A stretch of DNA of 64,000 nt from contig JAEPQE010000003.1 in assembly GCA_017640665.1 (NCBI GenBank), positions 496,001 to 560,000 on the forward strand, given 5' to 3'. Source of the stretch: Balneolaceae bacterium (GTDB lineage Bacteria; Bacteroidota; Rhodothermia; Balneolales; Balneolaceae). The first letter of the stretch is position 1. The number at the start of each line of letters is the position of its first letter. Below, piece after piece: positions 6,907 through 15,695 of the stretch. The position numbers and the translations under genes were made by a program. The notes beneath the pieces are model-generated. The model was given only the letters and a program-made list of their open reading frames with translations, ran no database searches and had not been told where the DNA came from.

Positions 6907-9900
6907 TTACTGAGTGGTTACAATCAGATCAATACTAACAGGTTTTGATTGTGCTACTTTAAGGTCGGTAACTTCAATTGTAAATCTATTTTGTCCTCGA
7001 ATAAGGCGCGGACTAATTTGTGAACCTCTTCCTATTTCCTGTCCGGATTGTTTCCATATAAACTGTACTTCCGAAGAAGGACGGTTTACAGCCGGAGCTT
7101 TCAATACTGCAGTAGGGTTTACCGGATTCCAATCTATAATAAGAGGGGTAGCTTGTTCAGTAAATTTCAAAGGGTCAACAACAGTAATAGGGAATGATTT
7201 ACGACTCAGTTCCATACCGAGCGGAGTCCATGCAAGATCAAAGGAGGTTTGGCCGGCAGTGGAAGCACGCCATGTAGTTTCGTAGAAGTTCTGATTAGCA
7301 AAGGTCCAGCTATCTGTGATATTCATATTTGGGATCGAAATCACACCTCCAAGAGCAATTACGCGAGGATATACAGGATTTACTTCAGGTACTTTAACCG
7401 GGTTGATTGCCAGAATAGTAGAGTCAACAGAATTAGGGAGTCCACGACCATCATTCTGAATTAATGTAACACGGTAAGTTCTGGCTTCAGATATTGTAAA
7501 CTGTGGGAAGGGGAGAACTTCGCCATCAAGCTTCCATGTGGTACTTAGTAAATCACCATCACGATCCTGAGACAATCCAGAGCGAAGTGTTACTTCCTGA
7601 TTTTGATAAACAATTTCAGGTCCTTGAATAGTTGGGCGGGGGGCACTATTTGCAAAGAAATATTTGTCCATAGTAACCAATCTGTTTGAAGCAGTTGAGT
7701 TATCTCTGATTTCAAGAGTTACTTTATGCCGTCCGGGAGTAACTGCTTTCACAAGTTGACTGGCGTTGTTACTTACAAAACCATCATCAATGTACCATTT
7801 AAACTGTTTGATAAATCCATCCGTATCGGTACTTGAAAAAGCATCCAGCTTCAAATCTTCCCCTGCGGAAACGTTTTCAGGGAGATTCCAGACAATAGTT
7901 GGGCTTGCATTCACTTTTATACTTTTAGTAAGACTAACCGTATTGCAATCGGTATCGGTATTGGTTTCAAGGTTTAGCGTTACGAAGTATTCTCCGGGTT
8001 CCGAAAAGGTATGCGTGGTAGTAAGACCATCCAATTCCTCGGAACCGTTTTCAGTATCAATGATCCATTTAGCTGATTTAAAACCTCCATCAGCAGAAGA
8101 GGAGGAGCCATCCAATATGATGGGTTCCCCGGGCGCAATCCATTCAGGTAGCTCGAAATCTGCAACCGGGCCTTCGACCACTGTAACTTTCGCTGTTGCC
8201 TGGCTTATGTTGCTGCACTGACCTGATCCGGATCCTTCAACAGTAAGGGTTACGGTGTACTCTCCGGGTTCCGTAAAAATATGACGGTATTTTGCTCCGG
8301 TAGCAGAATTTCCATCTCCCATATCCCAATTCATGGCAGGAATTGAACCAGATGGATCAGTGCTTTGAGAGCCATCAAAATCGAGCGCGGTATTTACACA
8401 AATAGTTGTCTCAGTAAGATTCATTTTTGCAACTGGAGAACCTTCAATAATAACCGGGATTTTAGCGATGGAAGGTTGACCTGAGAAGCCGTCGTTAAGA
8501 GTTAACTTGGCTTCGTAAACTCCGGGTGTTTCGTACACATGAGATGGATTAGCTTCATCAGAAGACTGGCCATTTCCAAATTCCCAGTTAGCCCGGAATG
8601 CATCTCCATCAGGGTCGAAACTTCGTGAACTATTAAACAATACAGTTTGGCCGGTACAAGAAGTAATAACAGAATCAACAACAGCCTGTACAGGGCGGTT
8701 GATCATTACTCTTACTGATTCGGTATTTATGCTGTTCCCTAATCCGAGTCCGTCTTTCACCGTAAGGCCGATAAAATGAATTCCGGGTTCCGGGGCTGTC
8801 CAACTAAAGGAAGATTCCTTTCGTTTTGTGCCGTCGGGGAGAGTCCATTCAAAAGAAAGCGCATCATTATCCAAGTCATAACTCTCAGATGCATCAAGCC
8901 GAACAGTGGTGGCATTAGAGCGAACAACGGGCTCGGTAATGATGTAAGGCTGATGGTTTACATTTACAACTCCTTCGATTTCTACCGTAGAATTTTCGAT
9001 ACGGTCATTATCAGTTACTGAGAGAGTAAATCGTTTTGGGCCCCCTTCATTAAAAATTCGCTGGATTTGCATTCCCTTTAACTCTGTACCGTCTTCAAAT
9101 GTCCAAAGGTAAGAGTCAATAGATCCATCGTTATCAAACGACCTGTCTGCCAAAAACTTAATTTCTGTATTTGGGATAAGTTCAACCGGGTCAGTTCTCC
9201 AGACAGGAACCGGGGCTTCATTCACCCTGATTTGTTGTGATTTAAATCCACGAGCCTGATCGAAGCCAGAATCATCATTTACAGAAAGTGAAATAGTGTG
9301 GAGTCCCGGATTATTTAACGTGATGGAGTTTGTTTGCCCAGAACCAGCAGGGGCACCGTTTGCTGACCAACTATAACTTGTGATTGCACCATCGGCATCA
9401 CTGCTCAAACTACCATCTACAGTAAAGGGTACTCCCGGCGCGACTACAGCGGGTGCCGTAAAGTCAGAAACGGGGTAACTATTTACTACAATTACGTGCT
9501 CGGAGGTTTGAACACTGTTTCTAAGGTTTGCGCCATCATCTACAGTAAGTTTTACTGTATAACTTCCGGTTTGCTGATAGGTATGGCTGACTCTTGGCCC
9601 AGAGGCTCTGTTTCCATCCCCGAAATCCCAATTGAAGGTTTGTAATTCTGACTCAGAATCTACACTGCGTGTGGCTTCAAAATTTACATTCGCATTTGAT
9701 GTGATTGGAACAGCAGTGATTACTGGTTCAGGAGGAGCATTGACATGGATAAGATTGGAAAGAGACTGCACTGAGTTGCTTACACCCCGATTATCATCCA
9801 CGATAAGTTTGATCTCATAATCTCCCGGCTCGCTTAACGAAAGTGTTGAAATATCGCCACGGGCTACTTCTTCATTATCTACCATCCAGATATATTCAAG

Positions 9901-11622
9901 TTCGTCCTGGTTAGGATCAGAAGATTCGATGGCATTAAGTGGGAACACATCGCCGGGAGCAACATTTGCAGGAACCGAAAATACAGGGATGGGAGCCGCA
10001 TTCACTTCATAAACTCTGTTAACCGAATAAATTGCATTCTGAGCTCCTGAACCATCATTTACAGTAAGGCGAACCGGATATACACCAGGTTGCTGGTGCT
10101 CTACAACGATGCTATCTGAAGTGGCTCCCTGTGGTACTCCAATTCCTGCCCAGGCATAACTTAAGTCATCGTTATCGGAATCAGTTTGATTTCTTACTTT
10201 AAGAACGATTGGCTCATCAGTACCGGAAACCGGAACTACATCTACTTCTGCATAGGGTTGAGTATTTACTCTAATCTGGATTTGTTCCTGAGCAATGCTA
10301 CATCTTTGAGAAGTTCCACCATCTGTAACCTGAATGGAAATAGTATAAAGACCTGAAATTGTATTGGAGAAATTGAATGTTGGTCCATTAGCTCTTCGGG
10401 TTCCATTTACAAACCAGGTAATGGTAACTTGCTGACCTTCCAGGTCATACGATTCAGCAGCAGAGAGGGTGACTACTTCAGAAGGGGATATGATTTCCTT
10501 TGGAGCAACCAATCTGGCAATAGGAGGAGTATTTACAAAAACGATTTTATTGTAAGCCCAGTATTCAGGGAAATAAGATCGGTCATTTGGAATCAGCACA
10601 TCAACAGGGATTTGACCACGATCTTCGAATGCAATGGTAGGTGAGGAGCCTGAGCCAATGCTGGCATCATTCTGTACCCATTTAGCATTCGCTAAATCCA
10701 TCTGAGTGAAAAAAGATCCTGTTAGTTCAAACCTTTTATCCGTACAACGGGCGGCTTCAGTTTCATTAATAGTAAGTGATGGTTTGTCAAGCTCAGAAAG
10801 GGCTACAGGTTCAAATTCCCACAGCACAGGCTGATTTACCCCAAATACAGTAAGTGTATTTATTCTGCTTTGAGAACCACTTAGTTGAAGGCCCCAGTTA
10901 TTTTCAATACCGAAGCGTGAATCAGAGATTTGTGAACTGGAAACAGGATAAAGATCTCCAAAAGCGTCAATCTTGTTTACTTGGGAATCTTCCTCACCAT
11001 TTATTACAAGGTCAGGTGTTCCTGAGGCAGGATTAGCTATGTATGGTTTTAACTGAAATTTAGTACTCGCAGTAGATCGGTAGACTCCAATCGAAAGATC
11101 AACAGCTATCATTTTCCAGGATGAGCCACTCAGAATTTGTCCATTTGCTCCAACTACTCGAAGGTTGAAGCTATTTACATCGTCGCCTTGATCGGTGTAC
11201 ACTCGAACTATGTAGCCACTCCCGGAAGCAGGAAGATCGGCTAACCGAACCCACCTGTTTCGGAATCGTTCTTCTGCCTTTGCAACGAGTTGGCTAGATG
11301 GAGTAGCGGAACCCGTTTTTTGGGAAACTGAATTTCCGTTCACCTCAAACACTTCATCAAATGGAAATAAATCAAAGGTAGTAATGGTGTTGGGATCTTC
11401 CTGAGTGATTAAATCCACGGCTCCACCAAGTCCGGCATCAAAAATCTGAAGCGTTCCCATTTGTGCTCCGGCTTCGGGCTTTATCCAAATATCATATTGA
11501 TGACGATTATCTCCACTAACAATAGAAGAAGTTTGTCCGGAAATAGAGAGATAGATTTCCTGACTGTACCCAGAAATACTTAATAAAAGAACTACGGCAA
11601 CGAGTGTAATTCGTTTGTACAT
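6907..11622 (-). CDS. Giant secreted PKD-repeat protein
   Basis: The 1571-residue protein has a signal peptide (residues 1-20, ending SGYSQ) and then a unique N-terminal region of about 280 residues. About twelve PKD-like Ig domains follow (to about residue 1400), each of roughly 85-95 residues and built on the pattern 'P-x-P...S-x-D-x-D-G...Y-x-W...G-x-Y-x-V-x-L-x-V-x-D'. WDFGDG and WEFGNG are the clearest. Some repeats carry paired Cys residues. A C-terminal region of about 150 residues shows no sorting domain I recognise. Such proteins are usually exported and act in adhesion or as elongated stalks. It is the last gene of a kinase-FecR-PKD operon, seven bases after the FecR gene. Confidence 0.8.
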   Translation of the reverse strand: MYKRITLVAVVLLLSISGYSQEIYLSISGQTSSIVSGDNRHQYDIWIKPEAGAQMGTLQIFDAGLGGAVDLITQEDPNTITTFDLFPFDEVFEVNGNSVSQKTGSATPSSQLVAKAEERFRNRWVRLADLPASGSGYIVRVYTDQGDDVNSFNLRVVGANGQILSGSSWKMIAVDLSIGVYRSTASTKFQLKPYIANPASGTPDLVINGEEDSQVNKIDAFGDLYPVSSSQISDSRFGIENNWGLQLSGSQSRINTLTVFGVNQPVLWEFEPVALSELDKPSLTINETEAARCTDKRFELTGSFFTQMDLANAKWVQNDASIGSGSSPTIAFEDRGQIPVDVLIPNDRSYFPEYWAYNKIVFVNTPPIARLVAPKEIISPSEVVTLSAAESYDLEGQQVTITWFVNGTRRANGPTFNFSNTISGLYTISIQVTDGGTSQRCSIAQEQIQIRVNTQPYAEVDVVPVSGTDEPIVLKVRNQTDSDNDDLSYAWAGIGVPQGATSDSIVVEHQQPGVYPVRLTVNDGSGAQNAIYSVNRVYEVNAAPIPVFSVPANVAPGDVFPLNAIESSDPNQDELEYIWMVDNEEVARGDISTLSLSEPGDYEIKLIVDDNRGVSNSVQSLSNLIHVNAPPEPVITAVPITSNANVNFEATRSVDSESELQTFNWDFGDGNRASGPRVSHTYQQTGSYTVKLTVDDGANLRNSVQTSEHVIVVNSYPVSDFTAPAVVAPGVPFTVDGSLSSDADGAITSYSWSANGAPAGSGQTNSITLNNPGLHTISLSVNDDSGFDQARGFKSQQIRVNEAPVPVWRTDPVELIPNTEIKFLADRSFDNDGSIDSYLWTFEDGTELKGMQIQRIFNEGGPKRFTLSVTDNDRIENSTVEIEGVVNVNHQPYIITEPVVRSNATTVRLDASESYDLDNDALSFEWTLPDGTKRKESSFSWTAPEPGIHFIGLTVKDGLGLGNSINTESVRVMINRPVQAVVDSVITSCTGQTVLFNSSRSFDPDGDAFRANWEFGNGQSSDEANPSHVYETPGVYEAKLTLNDGFSGQPSIAKIPVIIEGSPVAKMNLTETTICVNTALDFDGSQSTDPSGSIPAMNWDMGDGNSATGAKYRHIFTEPGEYTVTLTVEGSGSGQCSNISQATAKVTVVEGPVADFELPEWIAPGEPIILDGSSSSADGGFKSAKWIIDTENGSEELDGLTTTHTFSEPGEYFVTLNLETNTDTDCNTVSLTKSIKVNASPTIVWNLPENVSAGEDLKLDAFSSTDTDGFIKQFKWYIDDGFVSNNASQLVKAVTPGRHKVTLEIRDNSTASNRLVTMDKYFFANSAPRPTIQGPEIVYQNQEVTLRSGLSQDRDGDLLSTTWKLDGEVLPFPQFTISEARTYRVTLIQNDGRGLPNSVDSTILAINPVKVPEVNPVYPRVIALGGVISIPNMNITDSWTFANQNFYETTWRASTAGQTSFDLAWTPLGMELSRKSFPITVVDPLKFTEQATPLIIDWNPVNPTAVLKAPAVNRPSSEVQFIWKQSGQEIGRGSQISPRLIRGQNRFTIEVTDLKVAQSKPVSIDLIVTTQ

Positions 11623-11629
11623 GTATCCT

Positions 11630-13399
11630 CTAATTAGCTTGTACTGTAAATGATTTTGTTAAGTAATCCACGCCGGAGCGAACATCCCTAAATGTAACAG
11701 AAAGTTCGCCTTCTTGCATATTCATTGTTATTCCCCATCTTCCCTGAGAATCAGTCTGAACTCGACGAATGTTACCTTCATTATTAATAAGTACTTCAAG
11801 TCCCGGATATGCCGTTGCAGACAGGGTTACGGTAGGGCGGTTTACACGGATAATATTTCCTCCGGAAGCACCGCTCAGCGAGAATGAGAACAGATCAGTT
11901 TCAGTAAGTCGTACAATCCGGATTGGTTGTTCATTTGTATTACCTGAGCCATCGGTAGCTTTAGCAACCAGTGTTTGATCGGACTGTAGGTTTTGAATTT
12001 GGTAAATAAATTGCCCTGACAATTGAATAGGAACCCGGCGGTTGTCAATTTCCAATTTCGCATCAGGTTCTGTAACACCACTGAGCATGTAAGAGTTTTC
12101 AAGTGTAAAAATGATGTTATTTTCATAATCATTGATGAATACTGCCGGAGGCTGGTTGTCTACATTTCTTATAATTCGGGTAGGTTCGGTGTAAGGTCCC
12201 CTCAAACCAAGATTATCAACTGCCTGTACTCTTACATAAGTTCTGCCCAGGCTTAAGTCAGGAATATTTGCGGAAGTGGTGCTCAGGCTCAGTTCATTAA
12301 TATCTGTATCAAAAGAAGGGCTTGAGCTATATTGAACCCGATAAGAATCTGCTCCTGGAACAGAGTTGAATGCGAATACGATATTATCCCGATATACAAT
12401 AGTATCAGTGGTTGCCCAAGCTAATCCGGGAGCGGGTAATAACTGTATCGGATCTGCGGGCGGTTGTCCTTCCCTTACAATGGTTCCTTCATTCTTTCTT
12501 ATGGTGATGGTTACATCGTTGGCACTAATATCTGCTGCGCCATCATAGTTTGTTAATTTAACAGTTTCATTACCGTCAGATTCGGCGTAGAAATTCTGGG
12601 TTTTAAGTTCCGAGGTAGAGGCTCCCGCATTAAGGATGTACCTGCTTCGTTCTTTTCCAGCTGCCGAAAGTTTTGCAAGTAAACCACCTTGCACCAAGCT
12701 GATTTCTGTATCGGCACTTTCATCTAATTTGTCGATACGGGATTTCCTGATTACAGCTACTGAGTTAGGGTCAACAAGAACTGAGCTTCCATCTGTAAAT
12801 GCAAGGCTGGCATAGCTTTCTTCGAGTGTGCGAAGTCCATCAGATTCCTTAAAAAGATCGCCAACTATAGCATCATTCCAGCTTCCTAAAAGACCAAGTC
12901 GCTTATCAACATTTCCTTCTTTTTGCTCTAGTTGAGCCTGAACCTGTACTAATCGATTGCTGTTTAACGTGTTTTCTAATTCCGAAACCGCAGCCGGTAT
13001 GGCAGTACCCTTTTCAAGTGCCAGATCTAATTCCCCGGCCTGAATAGCATCTATGTATTCCTTCTGGAGTGTGTTCACAACATTGAGCTGTTCTTTAGCA
13101 AAAATGGTAGCCCCTGAAGAAATCAACTCCTCGACTTTTCCTTCATTTTCAAAAACCTGTGCAGAAACATCTGATAAGCTCCGGAGTTGAAGAATATCTC
13201 CGGAAGTTAGCGTGAATGTATTGCTTGGAATGTCGTGATCAGCCAGATTTACTATAACCGGCCAGTTCAATGTATTCCCGGAATAACGGAGCGCAATTTG
13301 TTGTAACTCAGAGGAAGGAAAAGTTACAGGGTTAGTCTGTGCGAATACTGTAGAAGCTATCAATAAAGTAAAAAAGCCACAATAAACGGTTTTAAGCAT
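11630..13399 (-). CDS. Secreted FecR-domain protein with Ig/FN3-like modules
   Basis: The 589-residue product has a cleavable signal peptide (residues 1-20, ASTVFAQ). An N-terminal Ser/Leu-rich region with helical, Gln/Glu-rich segments comes first. A FecR-like domain follows (about 190-320; YASLAFTDGSSVLVDPNSVAVI and later RYILNAGASTSELKTQNFYAES), then an FN3-like domain (about 330-415) and two Ig-like modules ending in a bacterial-adhesin-like fold. Unlike FecR anti-sigma regulators it has no N-terminal cytosolic tail or sigma-factor neighbour, so an extracytoplasmic structural or ligand-binding role is more likely. It lies five bases after the kinase gene and seven before the PKD gene. Confidence 0.75.
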   Translation of the reverse strand: MLKTVYCGFFTLLIASTVFAQTNPVTFPSSELQQIALRYSGNTLNWPVIVNLADHDIPSNTFTLTSGDILQLRSLSDVSAQVFENEGKVEELISSGATIFAKEQLNVVNTLQKEYIDAIQAGELDLALEKGTAIPAAVSELENTLNSNRLVQVQAQLEQKEGNVDKRLGLLGSWNDAIVGDLFKESDGLRTLEESYASLAFTDGSSVLVDPNSVAVIRKSRIDKLDESADTEISLVQGGLLAKLSAAGKERSRYILNAGASTSELKTQNFYAESDGNETVKLTNYDGAADISANDVTITIRKNEGTIVREGQPPADPIQLLPAPGLAWATTDTIVYRDNIVFAFNSVPGADSYRVQYSSSPSFDTDINELSLSTTSANIPDLSLGRTYVRVQAVDNLGLRGPYTEPTRIIRNVDNQPPAVFINDYENNIIFTLENSYMLSGVTEPDAKLEIDNRRVPIQLSGQFIYQIQNLQSDQTLVAKATDGSGNTNEQPIRIVRLTETDLFSFSLSGASGGNIIRVNRPTVTLSATAYPGLEVLINNEGNIRRVQTDSQGRWGITMNMQEGELSVTFRDVRSGVDYLTKSFTVQAN

Positions 13400-13404
13400 C
13401 CTGA

Positions 13405-15552
13405 TTATTCAGTTTCATTATTCGGAAAAATTAAGGTAAACCGGCTGCCAATTTCTTCGTTCGATTCAAGTTGAACATCTCCTTTATGGCGAAGCATAAT
13501 CTCTTTAACATACGCTAAGCCAAGCCCGGTACCTTTTTCTTTTGCAGATTTGATGTTAGAACGAACCCGGAAAAATTTATCGAATACCTTCTGTTGGTCT
13601 TCAATACTTATTCCGAATCCAAAATCAGTTACGCTTACTTCAATATGATCGATACTTTCTTCCAACTCTATTTCAATGGTACGATCAGCATCGCCGTATT
13701 TAATAGCATTACTAACCAGGTTTTGGATAGCATCAAACAACAAATCTTTGCTTCCTGAAACTATGAAACTTGTTCCTTTTGCGGAAATATTGATTTTGAG
13801 ATTTTTTTGGGAGAGAAGAGGGTTTGAAATACTCTTTACATCGTTGATCAGCTGAAACAAATCTACCGGGTTAAACTCAACAGGAATCCTGCCGTGTTCG
13901 AGGCGTTGAACATCCAGGAAGCGGTTCACAAGATCATTCATGCGCTCGCCGGATAAGTAAATTTCTTTAAGCAATTCCTGATTCTCAGCTACACTCATCT
14001 CAGAGTTATCAATCATAATCTTAGAAAGCCCAACAACACCTGTAATCGGGTTTTTAAGTTCATGAACTATGATATTGATCATATCTGTTCGCTTGATATC
14101 AAGCAGACGATCTTTCGTTTTATCATGCAACACAACCAGTGCCCCTTGTGAATTGCCTTGTTCATCTTCAAAAGCTACATGCTGGTAATCGTAGAAATAA
14201 GTGACTTCATCGTCTAGGAAATGAGCAAGCTCTGCCTGATTGATTTTAATGGTATAGGGATTCGGGTAATGAACCGCCTGACTGGACTTACTTAATTCGA
14301 GCTTCGAAGTATCTAAAAGCTCTTTAAATGTTACTTCTTTGGGATTTAACCCAAAGGATTCGATGAATTCTACAAAATGATTATTAGCAAAACGGAATTT
14401 TCCATTGTTATCCAGAATGCCGATGAAATCCTCAGAGTAGGTCATCATATAACGGTTTTTCCACTCTTCAAGAATAATCTTCTCTACATTTATTTTCTGA
14501 TAACGATGCAGAGTAATGCGAATATTCTCAAGCGTTTCCTGCATCACCCCAAATTCGGGTAACTCTACATTTCTAATTGGGCGATCGAATTCCAGATTAC
14601 TTATGTGATCTACATCACCTAGTATCTGTTCTATTGGCTTGTTGATTCTGAGACTTACATACCAGCTAAAGGATACCATCAACACCAAAATCCCCAGTCC
14701 GGCAAAAAGAGAAAAAAGAATAAGTTTATTAACCGGTTCCAGGATAAAATCATCATCCACCGCAATAAGATGCCAGAAAGGGATGGTCTCGAAGCGGGAA
14801 GACATTACAAACCAGGTATTATTATTGAATGAAATTTCTGTTTCCTCTGAATAGCTGGCGTCACCAAAAAGTTCAGATGGGAAGGTAAAATCATCAATGA
14901 CAATATGTTCCCCTAAATCACTTACAATATTAGCGCGGTACCTGCCATCGCCAAGTGGAATGTCAACTAACTCGTAGGTTAATCTTTTGGCATCAAAAAA
15001 CATGTTCAGAGTTACCAGAAGTTGATCGCCATTCGCCATATCAATCTGAATAACCCTTTGCGCAATAAAAATATCAATTACATAGGTTGTGTCCGGAAGC
15101 CAGGCTACATTTACACGTTGATCTAAGCGCGATTCATACCACTCGTTTACGGTTGTAGGGAATTCCAGTCCCTGATAGATAGTTCGTGTGAAGTCGGTTA
15201 TATCGTTCGAGCCTTCTTCAGAAAGAGTGATACGTACAAGCCCCGGGGTATAATTAATCGCTCCACGTACAATACTTTCTGCCTGCAAAGGATCATTGCT
15301 GATGTTCTCAGCTAAGATAGTAGTAGCGTTCAACCAGTTTCGAATGGTTTCATCTGTTCGCCGGAGAGAGTATTCCTGCAGCTGAGATACAATCGTAGTT
15401 CGCTCGTTTATGATCGCTTCTCTGTATTTTGGACGTACGAATAGTAGTACCAAAGCATATGCAAGAAGAATCAAGCATGAGGTAATCAGAAAAATTCGGT
15501 TTCGAAGAGTAAGTTTTCTGTACATGACAAATATTAATCTCCGAATTTCCAT
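13405..15552 (-). CDS. Membrane sensor histidine kinase with PAS domain
   Basis: The 715-residue protein has a first membrane segment (about 20-40), a 235-residue periplasmic sensor region, a second membrane segment (about 277-300), a HAMP-like linker, a PAS domain (about 365-480), HisKA with the phospho-acceptor His497 in IIVHELKNP, and HATPase_c with the N box (NLVSNAIKYG, 611-620), DFGFGI (643-648) and GTGLGLA (674-680). All kinase motifs are intact. No response regulator lies nearby, so its partner is encoded elsewhere. An alternative ATG ten codons in (MYRKLTLRN) follows a GGAGA and may be the true start. It heads the operon with the FecR and PKD genes, which suggests those envelope proteins feed into or depend on this sensor. 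Confidence 0.88.
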   Translation of the reverse strand: MEIRRLIFVMYRKLTLRNRIFLITSCLILLAYALVLLFVRPKYREAIINERTTIVSQLQEYSLRRTDETIRNWLNATTILAENISNDPLQAESIVRGAINYTPGLVRITLSEEGSNDITDFTRTIYQGLEFPTTVNEWYESRLDQRVNVAWLPDTTYVIDIFIAQRVIQIDMANGDQLLVTLNMFFDAKRLTYELVDIPLGDGRYRANIVSDLGEHIVIDDFTFPSELFGDASYSEETEISFNNNTWFVMSSRFETIPFWHLIAVDDDFILEPVNKLILFSLFAGLGILVLMVSFSWYVSLRINKPIEQILGDVDHISNLEFDRPIRNVELPEFGVMQETLENIRITLHRYQKINVEKIILEEWKNRYMMTYSEDFIGILDNNGKFRFANNHFVEFIESFGLNPKEVTFKELLDTSKLELSKSSQAVHYPNPYTIKINQAELAHFLDDEVTYFYDYQHVAFEDEQGNSQGALVVLHDKTKDRLLDIKRTDMINIIVHELKNPITGVVGLSKIMIDNSEMSVAENQELLKEIYLSGERMNDLVNRFLDVQRLEHGRIPVEFNPVDLFQLINDVKSISNPLLSQKNLKINISAKGTSFIVSGSKDLLFDAIQNLVSNAIKYGDADRTIEIELEESIDHIEVSVTDFGFGISIEDQQKVFDKFFRVRSNIKSAKEKGTGLGLAYVKEIMLRHKGDVQLESNEEIGSRFTLIFPNNETE

Positions 15553-15661
15553 CTATCCTGTATAAATTGCGATTAGAATCATCTTATGTTAATCGCTAAA
15601 AACAAATACTTATAAGCTGGTAATACAGAGAAGAAGAGCTTTCCCGAAAAAAGGGTTGAAC

Positions 15662-15687
15662 AAAAAAAGGCTCCTTTCGGAGCCTTT
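15662..15687 (-). terminator. Intrinsic terminator of the metalloprotease gene
   Basis: AAAGGCTCC and GGAGCCTTT form a perfect nine-base stem with a four-base loop. On the minus strand it is followed by a T run, placing it just past the stop of the gene at 15696. Confidence 0.85.
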
Positions 15688-15695
15688 AGATGCGA

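Noticed and set aside
7766-8221. 151-codon plus-strand frame inside the PKD gene
   Set aside because: Repeat-rich coding sequence often gives long antisense frames; no start signals or motifs.
6907-11622. PKD repeats read as a CRISPR array or tandem DNA repeat
   Set aside because: The similarity is at the protein level; the DNA repeats differ and have no constant spacer.
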